Shown: positions 46,562-57,044 of the stretch, in pieces | How the letters are laid out: every line of letters starts with the position of its first letter | How positions within the stretch are numbered: position 1 is the stretch's first letter | Assembly (NCBI RefSeq): GCF_028769735.1 | Contig: NW_026992283.1 | Span: 62,001 to 126,000 of the forward strand | Reading direction: 5' to 3' | DNA from: Zonotrichia leucophrys gambelii | Lineage: Eukaryota > Chordata > Aves > Passeriformes > Passerellidae | DNA length: 64,000 nucleotides | Position numbers and translations under genes: made by a program | The notes under the pieces: generated by a model | The model's database searches: none | What the model was told of the DNA's origin: nothing | Seen by the model: the letters and a program-made list of their open reading frames with translations, nothing else

Positions 46562-48406
46562 ATGTCATTTGGAGTGGAAGCTTGCCGGTTTTTCTGGTCC
46601 CTAGGGGTTTTTGAAGTTTTAATATCTTTGTGGTCCCTAGGGTTATTTCCTTACCCAAAAATAGCTCTGGTGTTGTCCCTAATAAGTAGCTTTTGTAAGT
46701 GGGGGGCACTAACCAGAGTAATCATTGTGCTGGCCTTATGTGTGATGATGTGTCGGATAAAAATGCTGGACTTTATTTCAGGAATGTATGGATTGTTGTC
46801 ATGGCTGTGTACTCAGTTTGTTTGGGAAGAAGAGGGGGAAGGGGCTTTTCAGCCTTTGTCTTCCTTCTTCTCCTACAAATTGTTGACATCTCTATTAGAA
46901 AATACTGAATTTCCCCTGAGTTTGAAAGAAACCATCTTTCTGGCATTTAATTTATTAGGCCTTTTCTATACTGTCTGGAGTGTATATAAAATGAAAGCTG
47001 AGATTTCTAGAGGGGTTAGAGAGACTCCTGATTCAGGAGTAAAACAAAGCAGGAAAAATCTTGACTGGAGTGGGAAATGGGAGGATATGGGCCAGACTTT
47101 AAAGGAATTTTCTGATCCTATAGACTGGGACGTTTCATCTGATCAAATTCAGAATCCAGTCGAGGTGGCAAAGTATTTGAGGGAGAAGTGCCATGGTAAT
47201 ACTAAGGAAGAAAGGATTACTGCAGTGAGCTGGGCCTTGGCGTTTGTTTACCGTACTCTGCTAGATACTGTGGAGCAGCAGATAGCAGAAAGGGAACAGG
47301 GAGATAAGTTAGTTGCTATCCCAGTGACCCAGGCTGCAGCTAACATCCCAGGCTCCAGGCTAGTAGCTGAATCAGACAATAGGCCCCAAACCATGGCTGT
47401 TGCAGCTAATACAAGAGGTGGAAAGTGTAAAGGCAAGACCGATCGAAAGGTGGAGGATGATGAGGATGATGCAGGAGAAGGACCCTCGCCAAAATCAGAG
47501 GCCACATCAAGGGGCACAGAATCTGGAGCTAATATTGACTCTTTTTCTCTGAAGGACCTCAGAGGCCTAAGAAAGGATTACAGTCGACAACCAGACGAAT
47601 CTATAATTAGTTGGTTAGTCCTCCTTTGGGATGCTGCAGGGGAGGTTACGATTTTGGATGGTACTGAAGCGATGCATTTGGGATCCCTGTCACATGATCC
47701 TGCCATCGATCAAGGTATGATGAGGGGGGCTAACCCTTACAGTCTCTGCGAACGGGTCCTAAGAAGCGTAGCAGAACGATACTTGTGTACGGATGATCTC
47801 TATATGCAGCAGACACGGTGGAAGACCATAGAACAGGGGATCCAACGCCTGAGAGAGATGGCGGTGGCAGAGCTCATTTTCTCAGATGACACAACAACTA
47901 GGAATCTGGACCTGGTACCATGCACTCCTGTAATGTGGAGGAAACTTGTGCGACTTGGGCCACCTGAATACGCTTCTGCCCTAGCAATAATGAAGCGAGA
48001 TGATACATATGAGACTGTGCTCGATATGGCAAAGAAGCTTCGAGCGTACGCAGATGCTGTGCATGGCCCAACTCATGCCAGAATTGCAGCAGTGGAAACC
48101 CAACTGCAGAAACTAGAGGACAAAATAGAGGAGAATCATAAGAAACTCCAGGAAGAGATTAAGGAGGACCTTATTCAAATCTCAGCTGTACAAATTAGAA
48201 GCCCTGGTGTCCAACGCTGGCGCTCCTTTGATGGGGAGAGAAGGTACATCCCACAGGCTGAGTTATGGTTTTTTCTGCGTGAGTCTGGAGAAGACATGAG
48301 GAGATGGGATGGAAAACCCACCGCTGCTTTGGCACAACAGGTACGTGATTTGAAGAAAAGAGAAAGTATCACCAAAAAGATAGCAGCTCCGGTCGCTCGT
48401 AGCTGA
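46562..48406 (+). CDS. gag: ERVL Gag polyprotein, open over 614 codons
   Basis: The frame is uninterrupted from the ATG 85 bases after the primer site. The first 145 residues contain several hydrophobic runs (about 10-45, 55-75, 122-143), unusual for a Gag and possibly membrane-binding. An acidic stretch (VEDDEDDAGEG) lies at about residues 296-306. The capsid region follows (about 330-500), with GANPYSLCERVLRSV and EGIQRLREMAVAEL. A coiled coil with heptads spans about 505-545. No zinc knuckle is visible. The fragment at 7665 belongs to the same gene family. The gene ends in TGA; the same frame then leads into pol. Confidence 0.85.
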   Translation: MSFGVEACRFFWSLGVFEVLISLWSLGLFPYPKIALVLSLISSFCKWGALTRVIIVLALCVMMCRIKMLDFISGMYGLLSWLCTQFVWEEEGEGAFQPLSSFFSYKLLTSLLENTEFPLSLKETIFLAFNLLGLFYTVWSVYKMKAEISRGVRETPDSGVKQSRKNLDWSGKWEDMGQTLKEFSDPIDWDVSSDQIQNPVEVAKYLREKCHGNTKEERITAVSWALAFVYRTLLDTVEQQIAEREQGDKLVAIPVTQAAANIPGSRLVAESDNRPQTMAVAANTRGGKCKGKTDRKVEDDEDDAGEGPSPKSEATSRGTESGANIDSFSLKDLRGLRKDYSRQPDESIISWLVLLWDAAGEVTILDGTEAMHLGSLSHDPAIDQGMMRGANPYSLCERVLRSVAERYLCTDDLYMQQTRWKTIEQGIQRLREMAVAELIFSDDTTTRNLDLVPCTPVMWRKLVRLGPPEYASALAIMKRDDTYETVLDMAKKLRAYADAVHGPTHARIAAVETQLQKLEDKIEENHKKLQEEIKEDLIQISAVQIRSPGVQRWRSFDGERRYIPQAELWFFLRESGEDMRRWDGKPTAALAQQVRDLKKRESITKKIAAPVARS

Positions 48407-49717
48407 GATGTTAAGTATGATGATGACGATGACATGTCCGATCCCCTTGAAGGAACTTCTAAGGCATATGCCCAAGGAAAGAAGGACAATCTGGCTTAGA
48501 GGGGCCCTGCCTCCAGCCAGGAAGAGGCACGGGAGAACCGGGTTTTTTGGAAGGTGTGGATCAGATGGCCTGGTACATCAGAGCCACAAGACTATGAAGC
48601 ATTGGTTGACACTGGATCACAATGTACCTTAGTGCCATCGGAACACCTGGGGACAGAACCTGTTTCCATTGCTGGAGTGACGAGGGGATCGCAACAGTTG
48701 ACTTTGTTGGAAGCTGAGGTGAGCTTGACTGGGAAGGAGTGGCAGGAACATCCGATTGTGACTGGTCCAGAGGCTCCGTGTATTTTGGGCATAGACTTCC
48801 TCCGGAATGGCTATTACAAAGATGCTAAGGGATTCAGGTGGGCTTTTGGAATAGCTGCAGTGGAGATAGAGGGTATTAAACAATTGAATACCTTGTCTGT
48901 ACTATCAGAGAACCCATCTGCAGTAGGACTCTTGAAGGTAGAGGAGCAGCGAGTGCCAATTGCCACCTCAACAGTGCACCGCAGGCAGTACCGGACGAAT
49001 GGAGATGCCGTGATCCCCATCCACAAGATGATCCGAGAGCTGGAGAGCCAAGGGGTGGTCAGTAAAACCCACTCACCCTTTAACAGCCCTATCTGGCCCG
49101 TGCGAAAATCTGACGGAGAATGGAGATTGAGTGTGGACTATCGTGCCTTGAATGAAGTGACTCCACCACTGAGTGCAGCTGTACCGGACATACTGGAACT
49201 GCAGTATGAGCTGGAGTCCAAGGCAGCAAAGAGGTACGCCACCATTGATATAGCTAACGCGTTTTTCTCCATCCCTCTGGCAGCAGAATGCAGGCCTCAG
49301 TTTGCTTTTACATGGAGGGGAGTGCAGTATACCTGGAACCGACTGCCCCAGGGGTGGAAACACAGTCCTACCATCTGTCATGGACTGATCCAGGCTGCAC
49401 TAGAAGAGGGTGAGGCTCCAGAACATTTACAATATATTGATGATATCATTGTTTGGGGGAACACGGCAATAGAAGTGTTCGAGAAAGGAGAGAAGATAAT
49501 TCATATTCTCCTGGACACCGGATTTGCCATTAAGAAGAGCAAAGTCAAGGGACCTGCCCGAGAAATTCAGTTCTTGGGGGTGAAGTGGCAAGATGGACGT
49601 CGTCAGATTCCTGTGGATGTTATTAACAAAATCACTGCTATGTCCCCACCAACTGATAAGAAGGAAACACAAGCTTTCTTAGGTGCTATAGGTTTCTGGA
49701 GGATGCACATCCCTTAG
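48407..49717 (+). pseudogene. pol: ERVL Pol, protease and reverse transcriptase (stop codons only)
   Basis: The pol frame is the Gag frame. After the TGA it runs through an acidic linker to a TAG at 48497-48499, then protease (VDTGSQC at 48605-48625, LGIDFL) and RT: SPFNSPIWPVRKSDGEWRLS, TIDIANAFFSIPLA, TWNRLPQGWKHSPTICHGLI and catalytic YIDD at 49433-49444. These RT blocks are typical of ERVL. A TAG at 49715-49717 interrupts the thumb; the frame continues beyond. Readthrough of the gag stop, as in some gammaretroviruses, is possible for the ancestral virus but not shown. Confidence 0.9.
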
Positions 49718-50836
49718 TATAGTCAGATTGTGAGACCCCTTTATCTGGTTACCCGCAAGAAGAACGACTTCCATTGGGGCCCTGAGCAGCAGCAAGCTTT
49801 CGTCCAGATCAAGCAGGAGATCGCTCATGCTGTAGCCCTTGGTCCAGTCAGGACGGGACCAGATGTGAAGAACGTGCTCTACTCTGCAGCCGGGAGCCAT
49901 GGTCTGTCCTGGAGCCTTTGGCAAAAGCTACCTGGCGAGACCCGAGGCCGACCATTGGGATTTTGGAGTCGGAGCTACAGGGGGTCTGAAGATAACTATA
50001 CTCCAACAGAAAAGGAAATCTTGGCCGCCTATGAAGGAGTCCAAGCCGCCTCGGAGGTGATTGGTACAGAGGCACAACTCCTTCTGGCACCCCGACTACC
50101 GGTGCTGGGATGGATGTTCAGAGGAAAGGTTCCCTCTACCCACCATGCCACCAGTGCTACTTGGAGTAAGTGGATTGCCCTCATTACGCAGCGCGCTCGA
50201 ATTGGGAAGTTAAATCGCCCTGGGATTCTAGAAATAATTACAAATTGGCCCGAAGGTGAAAGCTTTAGTGTCGCAGATGAGGAACAAGAGCCAGTGACCT
50301 GGGTTGAGGAAGCTCCGCCATACAATCAGTTGCCAGTAGAAGAAACACATTACGCCCTATTCACTGATGGTTCTTGTCGCGTCATAGGGATGAAACGGAG
50401 GTGGAAAGCAGCTGTATGGAGTCCCACTCGACGGGTTTCAGAGGCTACTGAAGGAGAGGGTGAATCCAGTCAATTTGCTGAAATCAAAGCTATTCAACTG
50501 GCCCTAGGTATTGCAGAGAGAGAGAAGTGGCCAAGGCTCTATTTGTATACCGATTCTTGGATGGCAGCCAACGTTCTATGGGGATGGCTGAAGAGATGGA
50601 AAGAGGCCAACTGGCAGCGCAGAGGAAAACCAATTTGGGCTGCGGAAGAGTGGAAGGATATCGCTACTCGGTTAGAGAAGTTACCTGTGAAGGTTCGCCA
50701 TGTAGATGCCCATGTCCCCAGAAGTAGAGCTAATGAAGAGCAGCAAAACAACCAGCAGGTACATCAGGCTGCAAAGATAGGGGAGTTGAAGATAGATCTC
50801 GACTGGGAGCATAAGGGAGAGTTATTCTTAGAATGA
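49718..50836 (+). pseudogene. pol: ERVL Pol, connection and RNase H
   Basis: A 368-codon stretch in the same frame holds the connection domain (FHWGPEQQQAFVQIKQEI, PLGFWSRSYRGSEDNYTPTE) and RNase H with YALFTDGSC (first Asp), SSQFAEIKAIQLAL (Glu), LYLYTDSWMAANVLWG (second Asp) and VRHVDAHVP (His). All four catalytic positions are kept. It stops at a TGA (50834-50836), explained by one change in a CGA codon. Confidence 0.9.
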
Positions 50837-51311
50837 TGGGCCCATGATGCCTCAGGCCACCAGGGTAGAGATGCCACCTATAAGTGGGCACGAGACCGAG
50901 GGGTGGATCTAACCATGGACAGTATCTCTCAGGTTATTCGTGACTGTGAGACGTGCGCTGCCATTAAGCAGGCCAAGCGACTGAAGCCCCTCTGGTATGG
51001 GGGGCGGTGGTCTAAGTACAAATACGGGGAGGCCTGGCAGATTGATTACATCACACTGCCTCAAACCCGCCAGGGCAAGCGCTATGTACTAACCATGGTA
51101 GAAGCCACCACAGGATGGTTGGAAACCTACTCTGTGTCTCATGCTACAGCCCGTAACACTATCTTGGGCCTTGAGAAGCAGGTCCTTTGGAGGCACGGTA
51201 CTCCCGAGAGAATTGAGTCGGATAATGGAACTCATTTTAAAAGCAATCTTATTAATACTTGGGCTAGGGAACATGGCATCGAGTGGGTATACCGTATCCC
51301 CTATCATGCAC
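50837..51311 (+). pseudogene. pol: ERVL integrase, 5' part
   Basis: Zinc-domain residues are visible as HDASGHQG and CETC, the core as WQIDYI (first Asp) and ESDNGTHF (second Asp). The frame is open until 51311, where an LTR splits it between a PYHA segment and the catalytic Glu motif. Same frame as the rest of pol. Confidence 0.9.
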
Positions 51312-51928
51312 TGTCGGATTCCCGGCTGTTTAAATAGCCTGGAAAGGCCCGGGGTGGCCTTGGACAGCCCGCGCTTCAAAGGACGAGAAGAGGCTTCAGA
51401 TCTTTTCTCGGTCTCGGTGTTTATTAATTGTTTATTTAAAAGATTTTTTCTCGGCCCAACAGAGGTCTGCTGAGCAGCCAGCCATGAGCCCACTCCGAGC
51501 CCCCCGGGGCGGTCACCTATCTTTATACTCAAAGTTACGTATACAATATTTATCATTTTTCCCCAATACCTTTTACCCTTATTAACCAGTGCACTTTTAG
51601 TAATAACCAATCCTAAAGTGCCACCATCACCACAGAAGATGGAGGAGAAGAAGAAGAAGAAGAAGGACAGGACACGCCCCAATTCCTCCATCTTACTTCT
51701 CTAAACCCCCCTGTACAGAAATCCTAACTCTGTGTTTCACTCTCTAATTAACTTATCCCTTCACCATTCACCCCGGTGAAATCCTCCTATCCTCATACAG
51801 GTGTCGTCTCCTGTGTAGGATCAAAGTCCAGCCACCAGACACTTCTGGCAACATTCCAGGACTCCCGAACCCCCCAAGGGTGGTCTCGGTGACTCGGCAC
51901 CTCAGTCCTGAGGTGCTGAGATCCCACA
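51312..51928 (-). mobile_element. Solo LTR inserted in ERVL integrase
   Basis: 617 bases with perfect 6-base duplications ATGCAC at 51306-51311 and 51929-51934. Plus-strand ends are TGTCGGATTCCC and GATCCCACA. On the minus strand a TATAAAG box lies near 51522 and AATAAA signals near 51420, giving the orientation. A GAA triplet run is at 51644-51664. The 6-base duplication fits a betaretroviral/ERVK integrase. No other copy occurs in the window. Confidence 0.95.
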
Positions 51929-51934
51929 ATGCAC

Positions 51935-52302
51935 CAGCTGCAGGGAAGGTGGAAAGGTACAATGGATTGTTAAAAACCACCTTAAAAGCATTGGGTGGGG
52001 GGTCTTTAAAAAACTGGGAGCAGCATTTGGCAAAGGCTACCTGGTTAGTTAACACTCGAGGTTCCACCAACCGAGCGGGTCCTGCTCAGTCTGAGCTCCT
52101 TAATATAGTAGATGGGGATAAAGCCCCAGTGGCCCATGTCAGAGGTTTGTTGGGAAAGACAGTATGGATCAACCCTGCCTCGAGTACAGACAAACCCATC
52201 CATGGGATTGTCTTTGCTCAAGGACCAGGTAATACATGGTGGGTAATGCAGAAAGATGGAACAACACGGTGTGTACCTCAGGGAGACCTGATTGTGGAAT
52301 GA
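51935..52302 (+). pseudogene. pol: ERVL integrase, 3' part
   Basis: It resumes with AAGKVERYNGLLKTTLKAL, holding the catalytic Glu, and runs open to a TGA after residue GDLIVE at 52302. The C-terminal domain includes VWINPASSTDKPIHG. No dUTPase or env follows, as expected for an env-less ERVL. Confidence 0.9.
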
Positions 52303-52466
52303 GACTCATATATGAATGTCATTGTTTGTTGAATGTGAGACAGAAGGAAACTGTAAGTGTCAAAGGTCTGAGCAAGTAAGATGAGAGAAATGCGTAAGTG
52401 TCAAAGGTGTAAGTGAAATGAACGTTTTTTATTGTATGTTCACGATATGGGATAAGGGGTCCCCAC
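52303..52466 (+). other. ERVL 3' untranslated segment with a short tandem repeat
   Basis: GTAAGTGTCAAAGGT occurs twice, near 52351 and 52394. A purine-rich GGGATAAGGGG lies at 52449-52459, just before the LTR, and is the likely polypurine tract. Confidence 0.55.
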
Positions 52467-52996
52467 TGTCGTGGGGTGACAGCCTTTATCTCAATATCGT
52501 GTGTTGTGTCTGGCAGCTGTGCCTTTCCCCTCTCCCCCCCCCCCCGGCCGTCTTGCTGCGGCGGGATGGGGAAGAGAGGGGGGGCGGGGTGTGACCAGGC
52601 ACTTTGGCTTTTGCTGCTTGGCTGGGCTAGCCGCTTGCTTGCTTGCTTGCTTGCTTTCTGCTTTTTGCGCTGGTTTTTTTTTCCCCTTTTCTTTTGTTCT
52701 CTCTTTCTTACCCTCCCCTGAAGATACTGGACCGGCTCCGGACTTGACGTAAGAGCTCCAGGACACCCAGAGCCTGCTAGAGAAGCTCGGCGCCCTTCAC
52801 AACACAGTCTGGTCTCTTTTCTTGTGTTGGGGAGTGTTCTTTTGTTACTTGTAAATAAATAGGTTTTGTTTTCCACTTTGCTCCTCCGAGAAATTCCTTC
52901 CCGAACCCGGTGTTGGGGGAGGGGTGGTTGGAGGTTTGTTTTGTTTTGGGGGGCTCCCTTTTGGAGATTTCCGCTAATTTGTCCTAAACCAGGACA
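52467..52996 (+). mobile_element. ERVL 3' LTR
   Basis: 530 bases, starting TGTCGTGGGGTGAC and ending CCTAAACCAGGACA. The CCCAC duplication follows at 52997-53001. (TTGC)n lies at 52634-52655 and AATAAATAGG near 52854. Its R-U5 resembles LTR-W. Confidence 0.95.
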
Positions 52997-53001
52997 CCCA
53001 C

Positions 53002-53176
53002 CCTTCACTGTCCCAGAGAAGAGCCATTAACCCGGCCTCAGCTAGGGCTTTTACTGATAAAAAACAACTATTAACAACAATGACCTGTAATTACCACAAC
53101 ACACAAGCAGCACCCCAGCAGTAACAGTGGTAACCTTTTTCTCACCAAATACATTGGCAGATTTTTATTTATAACA
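53002..53176 (-). mobile_element. LTR-P, 5' LTR of the P provirus, right part
   Basis: Continues 44108-44601 after the ERVL and ends GTTTATAACA equivalent at 53176 (ATTTATAACA). TAAAA follows at 53177-53181, the second copy of the P provirus target duplication. Confidence 0.95.
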
Positions 53177-53181
53177 TAAAA

Positions 53182-53198
53182 TACATGCATTTTTCACA
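53182..53198 (-). mobile_element. LTR-T, last bases of the split 3' LTR
   Basis: ATACATGCATTTTTCAC continues to an A and matches 60106-60123 exactly in order. It restores the LTR-T end displaced by the P provirus. Confidence 0.85.
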
Positions 53199-53217
53199 AT
53201 CCCCACTCTTATTCTTT
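53199..53217 (-). promoter_or_regulatory. Polypurine tract of the T provirus
   Basis: The minus strand reads AAAGAATAAGAGTGGGGAT directly before the LTR start TGTGAAAAATGC. Confidence 0.65.
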
Positions 53218-53487
53218 GTAAATCATTTGGCTTGAGCAATATTTCTTATCTATTTGCATCTTCTGGACTATGCTGGGAAAATAAAACAGGGTATTACACA
53301 AGGAAGAAATTTTAAAACAGTTTTAAAACAAAATGAAAGATCTTAATTTCTTCTAATACATTACTCCACCAGCTAGTTTTTAACATTGTTTTCTAATTTT
53401 TGGACTGGTACCTGGGTTATTATATGCATATTTATTTGTTTTTCTTTGATTTCTATTGCTTTTGCTAGAATGACTTTACTCTGGTCA

Positions 53488-54193
53488 TCAATTTTCAACA
53501 ATCTGATATATTGAACTTTCCACAAATACCTCTTCTTTGGCTAATAAATAGTCTAAAGTCAACCTATTCTGATACACTACAGGTTTTGTTTGGCTTAGCT
53601 GACTTAATATTAACTCTAATGTCTGGGAAGACTTATTTGCTATCATTTCTATAACTGCTTGGAATCTTGTAATATGACTCAACAGAAAATTTGTGGAGTC
53701 AATACAGAGTTAGATTGCTTTGCTGGTTTTACCTTTTCATTTATTATTTGGGTTTTTTTACCAAATCTTGAACTGTATCTTCAAGACTAAATTTAAAACA
53801 AATCCATCTCTCTCCTTTTGGACATTCAATTCTAAATCTATTACCACTTTTTCTTAAGTTTATTGTAATCTAATAATTTTCTCTGTTTTGCCTGCAGGTA
53901 CTTAATTTGGATGGGTTATAACAGTGGCTGTTGACATATGTGTGTGTAATAAAAGAGGAACTTTGGTTTCTTTCCATGTGATGCTTTCTGTAGCATTTTT
54001 GACACAATCTTGCTGGTATCCCAAAAGGGAAAAAACAGCAAATGAGTGCCAGAAACAGGAATAACAGAGGTCCAGTATGGCTTATACTCCCACCTCCCAT
54101 GCCTGTGAGGTTGCAACCCACAGCAGGTGTATTTGATCTTCTTCGTGGTGAATACATAGGCCAATCTGGTCTTGCTCTCTGTTTTCTTGTCAC
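53488..54193 (-). pseudogene. env: Gammaretrovirus-like Env of the T provirus, deleted
   Basis: From the right, 53870-54110 encodes a hydrophobic signal peptide (GPLLFLFLALICCFFPFGIP) and a short Cys-containing surface start. 53488-53682 encodes a transmembrane ectodomain helix ending VVYQNRLTLDYLLAKEEVF, matching the heptad and immunosuppressive-like segment of gammaretroviral TM proteins. Most of the surface subunit is missing. Confidence 0.75.
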
Positions 54194-54661
54194 TTTCTCT
54201 TAACTAATTTCTAGGCAAATTGTTTTTGGCACCCTTTAACTGTGGTCCCTTACTGTTCCTCAGGTATCTCCTATTCAACTGGCACTAATAATTCCCATCC
54301 ACAAAACAAAATTATTACTTTAACTCTTTTTGTAACAGCATAAATTTTCTAAACCACAATACTAATTACTCTCACAATTTAAGCATTTACTTACAACCCA
54401 GCTGGCGTGTCCAGTATTGGGATGAATCAAATAAAGTTTACTAACGGAAATGGTAATTCCCCTTCTCCCCTGTACAATTCTCGGGCTAAGGTCAGAATAC
54501 AAAAACATTCCTGATCCTTCTATCTGAGGTATTCCTCCCCCAAGGAGATGTTTTATTCAGGTAGTGCTCAAAACCAGGGATATAGGCGTTATCTTATTTC
54601 TTAAATAGGTGTTATTCTTTGTGCATTTCTTGGATTATTTGTGTTTTCCTAAACTATTACC
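54194..54661 (-). other. Decayed pol/env junction of the T provirus
   Basis: No clear motif. A CAAATAAAG near 54430 and AT-rich patches occur. It lies between integrase and env, where short spacer or overlapping sequence is expected. Confidence 0.35.
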
Positions 54662-54826
54662 ACTCAGTCCCCATTGGAAAGTCAGTTCGGTATCACTCGG
54701 TTTAAATATGATAGTCCATTCCTCAGGTTCCTTCACAAGTCCTTTGATTCTGCTGGCATGAATCCACCCTCTTTCTGTGATTCTGTTTGTTGCTTTAGTA
54801 GTACCTGGAAAGGACTTCTTAATAGC
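54662..54826 (-). pseudogene. pol: T provirus integrase C-terminus
   Basis: The minus strand reads open as TKATNRITERGWIHASRIKG followed by EPEEWTI, the conserved SH3-like end of gammaretroviral integrase. The rest of integrase, RNase H and most of RT are missing to its right. Confidence 0.75.
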
Positions 54827-55061
54827 ATAGTAATAAAAGAAAAATAATACTGCTTTAACTTTTACTATTTGCTTTCTTTCTAAACTTTCTGGGTTTAGCT
54901 AAAAATTTTCTCCATAGCAGCTTCTTCTTCTTCAGGAAAAAAAACCTACTCGTTAATAGCAAACAAAATGCACAAAAGTAAAAAAAAACTAAAAAACTTC
55001 TTACTTAAGAAAAACAAACCGCTTTGTGAGGTTTGGAGTGTCATCAATCTCTGTTTTGATT
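54827..55061. other. AT-rich spacer
   Basis: A-rich and T-rich runs; no gene or LTR end recognised. Confidence 0.3.
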
Positions 55062-55640
55062 TTATCTTTTAGTGCTAGTCCCCCCCGCCCCCCCCCCCTT
55101 CACAGCTTTGCTATCGGTGCTGTTTTTCGCCCTTCCTCCGCTGCTGCCACTTGGCTGCAGGGCCGGAGCAGGGGAGAACAGCCACCGGCATGGGGAACCT
55201 GGGGGTATGCCTTGGGTCTCTTTTGCCACCCCCCCCCCCCCACCTCTCTCTCTTCTTCTCTCTCTTTCCTTCTCTCTCTCTTCTTCTCTCTCCTTCTCTT
55301 TCCTTCCCTCTCTCGGCCCACTTACCGGGCCGACATTGCCATCCTGGAGTCGGGATCCCGACAGTCTGGGAGCCCTCCCCGGCAGATCCGCCACAGAGCC
55401 AGCCCGCTCCTGCCCAGCAAACCTGTGCCCTCTGCTGCCAGCACCGCTGCGGGTCACCTCCATGGATCGGTCCCTGCTGCAGCCCCCGAGACCTCGCCGC
55501 TCGTAGGGAGCGGTCAGACACCTTCCAACCTTGACGACCCCAATCTTCGTGTCCCCAGGAGCTCCTGACATTCTTTTTCTTTCTCTAGTCAACTTATCCC
55601 GTTTTCTCTTCAAGGAGGGCCCGTTCTGCTAAGGCCTTTC
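55062..55640. other. GC-rich island with pyrimidine tract
   Basis: A sharply bounded GC-rich stretch inside an AT-rich provirus. It has C runs (55081-55097, 55231-55243), a CT-rich tract at 55240-55315 and, on the minus strand, a GGTAAGTGGG splice-donor-like site (GTAAGT at 55320-55325). Long frames exist on both strands (183 and 180 codons), which composition alone explains. Origin unknown: a retroviral leader, an LTR or a captured sequence. Confidence 0.4.
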
Positions 55641-55999
55641 TGGACCCCAGTGTGGCATTGAATAACCTCTTAACAACCATGTGTTAAGACACTTCTCTGC
55701 CTTTTATGCAAAAAACTTGCATTCACACTTCTGCTCTCTTCTAGCACCAAGATGTCATCACTTCACATTCTAATATCTCAGAGTTTCCTCATTACCTCCC
55801 TACTTCAACTTCTCTCTTTGTTCTTTCTAAATTGTAACTCCTATGGGGTCAATATTTAATCCTCCCCTATTTCTTTCTCCAGCCCAAACTTCTTTGTTGA
55901 TTTTTTTTCATCCTTTTGGCCTAATTTTAAAACTCTAGCTGTCATTTTCCTATTTTCTGATATAACTTCTATTCTTAATTGCACTTGTAAGACTCTTCT
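55641..55999 (-). pseudogene. pol: T provirus protease-RT linker and RT start
   Basis: The minus strand from 55999 reads LQVQLRIEVISENRKMTAR, then KLGQKDEKKS, typical of the stretch between the end of protease and the fingers of gamma RT. It directly continues the protease at 56685 once the LTR is taken out. 55641-55740 is unassigned. Confidence 0.65.
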
Positions 56000-56679
56000 T
56001 GTTATGAACAAAAATTCAGTTAATATTTTTTTTGAGAAAGAGTTGCAGGGAGGCAGCCAGGTCTCAGGCTCTGCCAGGATTCTTAGTGCTTTGTTATTGT
56101 AATACCGGGTCGTTAAGGCTTATCTCCTCTTTTGTATTAGTAAAAAACCTGGCTGGGTGCGGTGGACCCTTACCCCGAGGCTGTGCTCTCTTACAGCATA
56201 GGGAAGACACCTGAGAGGGTGGGGGGGGTTATGCAAAGTGACTCCAAAGTCCAGAATGCTTTGTGGGACCCCGACTCGAAATGCAACGAGGAAACCCCAA
56301 AAACAACGAGCCAAATAAGAATTGAGGGACTAAAGTGATGTCTGGACGTGAGGAGCCGAGTGCTGAGCTTGCAGAGATGCTGAACACCTTCGGAGCCCCT
56401 CTCGCCCTGAGCAGGGAGTGGTCCCAACGCCGGGACCAGACGAGACCGAGGCAGGGAAAGTAACACCTGACGGGGACATCTAGCACTAAAAAGCTCCCAC
56501 GAGGACTGGATCCCCCGACTCTGCCCCTAGTGGACGGAGCTGCACATATCCTCCTCCTCTGAGTCGCCCTGGGAGACGCGACGGGGACTGCAGCCCTGCC
56601 GAGCCGCCCAATCCTGAGCTGATCACTTTTAATAAAGGCATTATAAAGGAGAAGAAGTCTCCTGGCCCTGTTTATTTCA
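56000..56679 (+). mobile_element. LTR-P solo LTR inserted at the protease end
   Basis: 680 bases, sense orientation, with perfect CTTCT duplications at 55995-55999 and 56680-56684. Starts TGTTATGAACAAAAATTC, ends TTTATTTCA. A proline- and serine-rich antisense frame (56229-56729) runs through it and is not a gene. Confidence 0.95.
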
Positions 56680-56684
56680 CTTCT

Positions 56685-57044
56685 CAATAAATTGCTACCT
56701 GCCCCTGGGACCAATAACACATCTCCCATCTAAATTTAATTTCTACCCTCAATTACCACATCTTTAATGACTAGAAATGTAAAACTTTCTCTTTTTGCCC
56801 CTGTTGCTTTCACTATATATTTGCTCACACTATCACCTTTTGGAGCATTTAACAGGCAGGTTCTCTCTGCCCCTGTGTCTATTACAAATTCCAATTCTTC
56901 TTCTTGGGGACCCACTTTTAAAGTTATCACAGGCTCCAGATGGTATCTGTCCCCCCAAAAAAAATTAGAGCCTATGACTTTTTTATTTTTTGTATGTGCC
57001 CATCTCTTTAAAGATTTTCGTATCTTCCACTTAGTTATGACCAT
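56685..57044 (-). pseudogene. pro: T provirus protease
   Basis: The open stretch 56736-57044 contains VGPQEEELEFVIDTGAERTC with an intact DTGA triad. After a stop, GDVLLVPGAGSNLL gives the C-terminal part, then the LTR at 56679 interrupts. It is homologous to the remnant at 41280. Confidence 0.85.

Noticed and set aside
55062..55613. 183-codon minus-strand frame as a host gene
   Set aside because: No domain; overlapping frames on both strands and simple-sequence composition explain it. Kept only as an unexplained GC-rich island.
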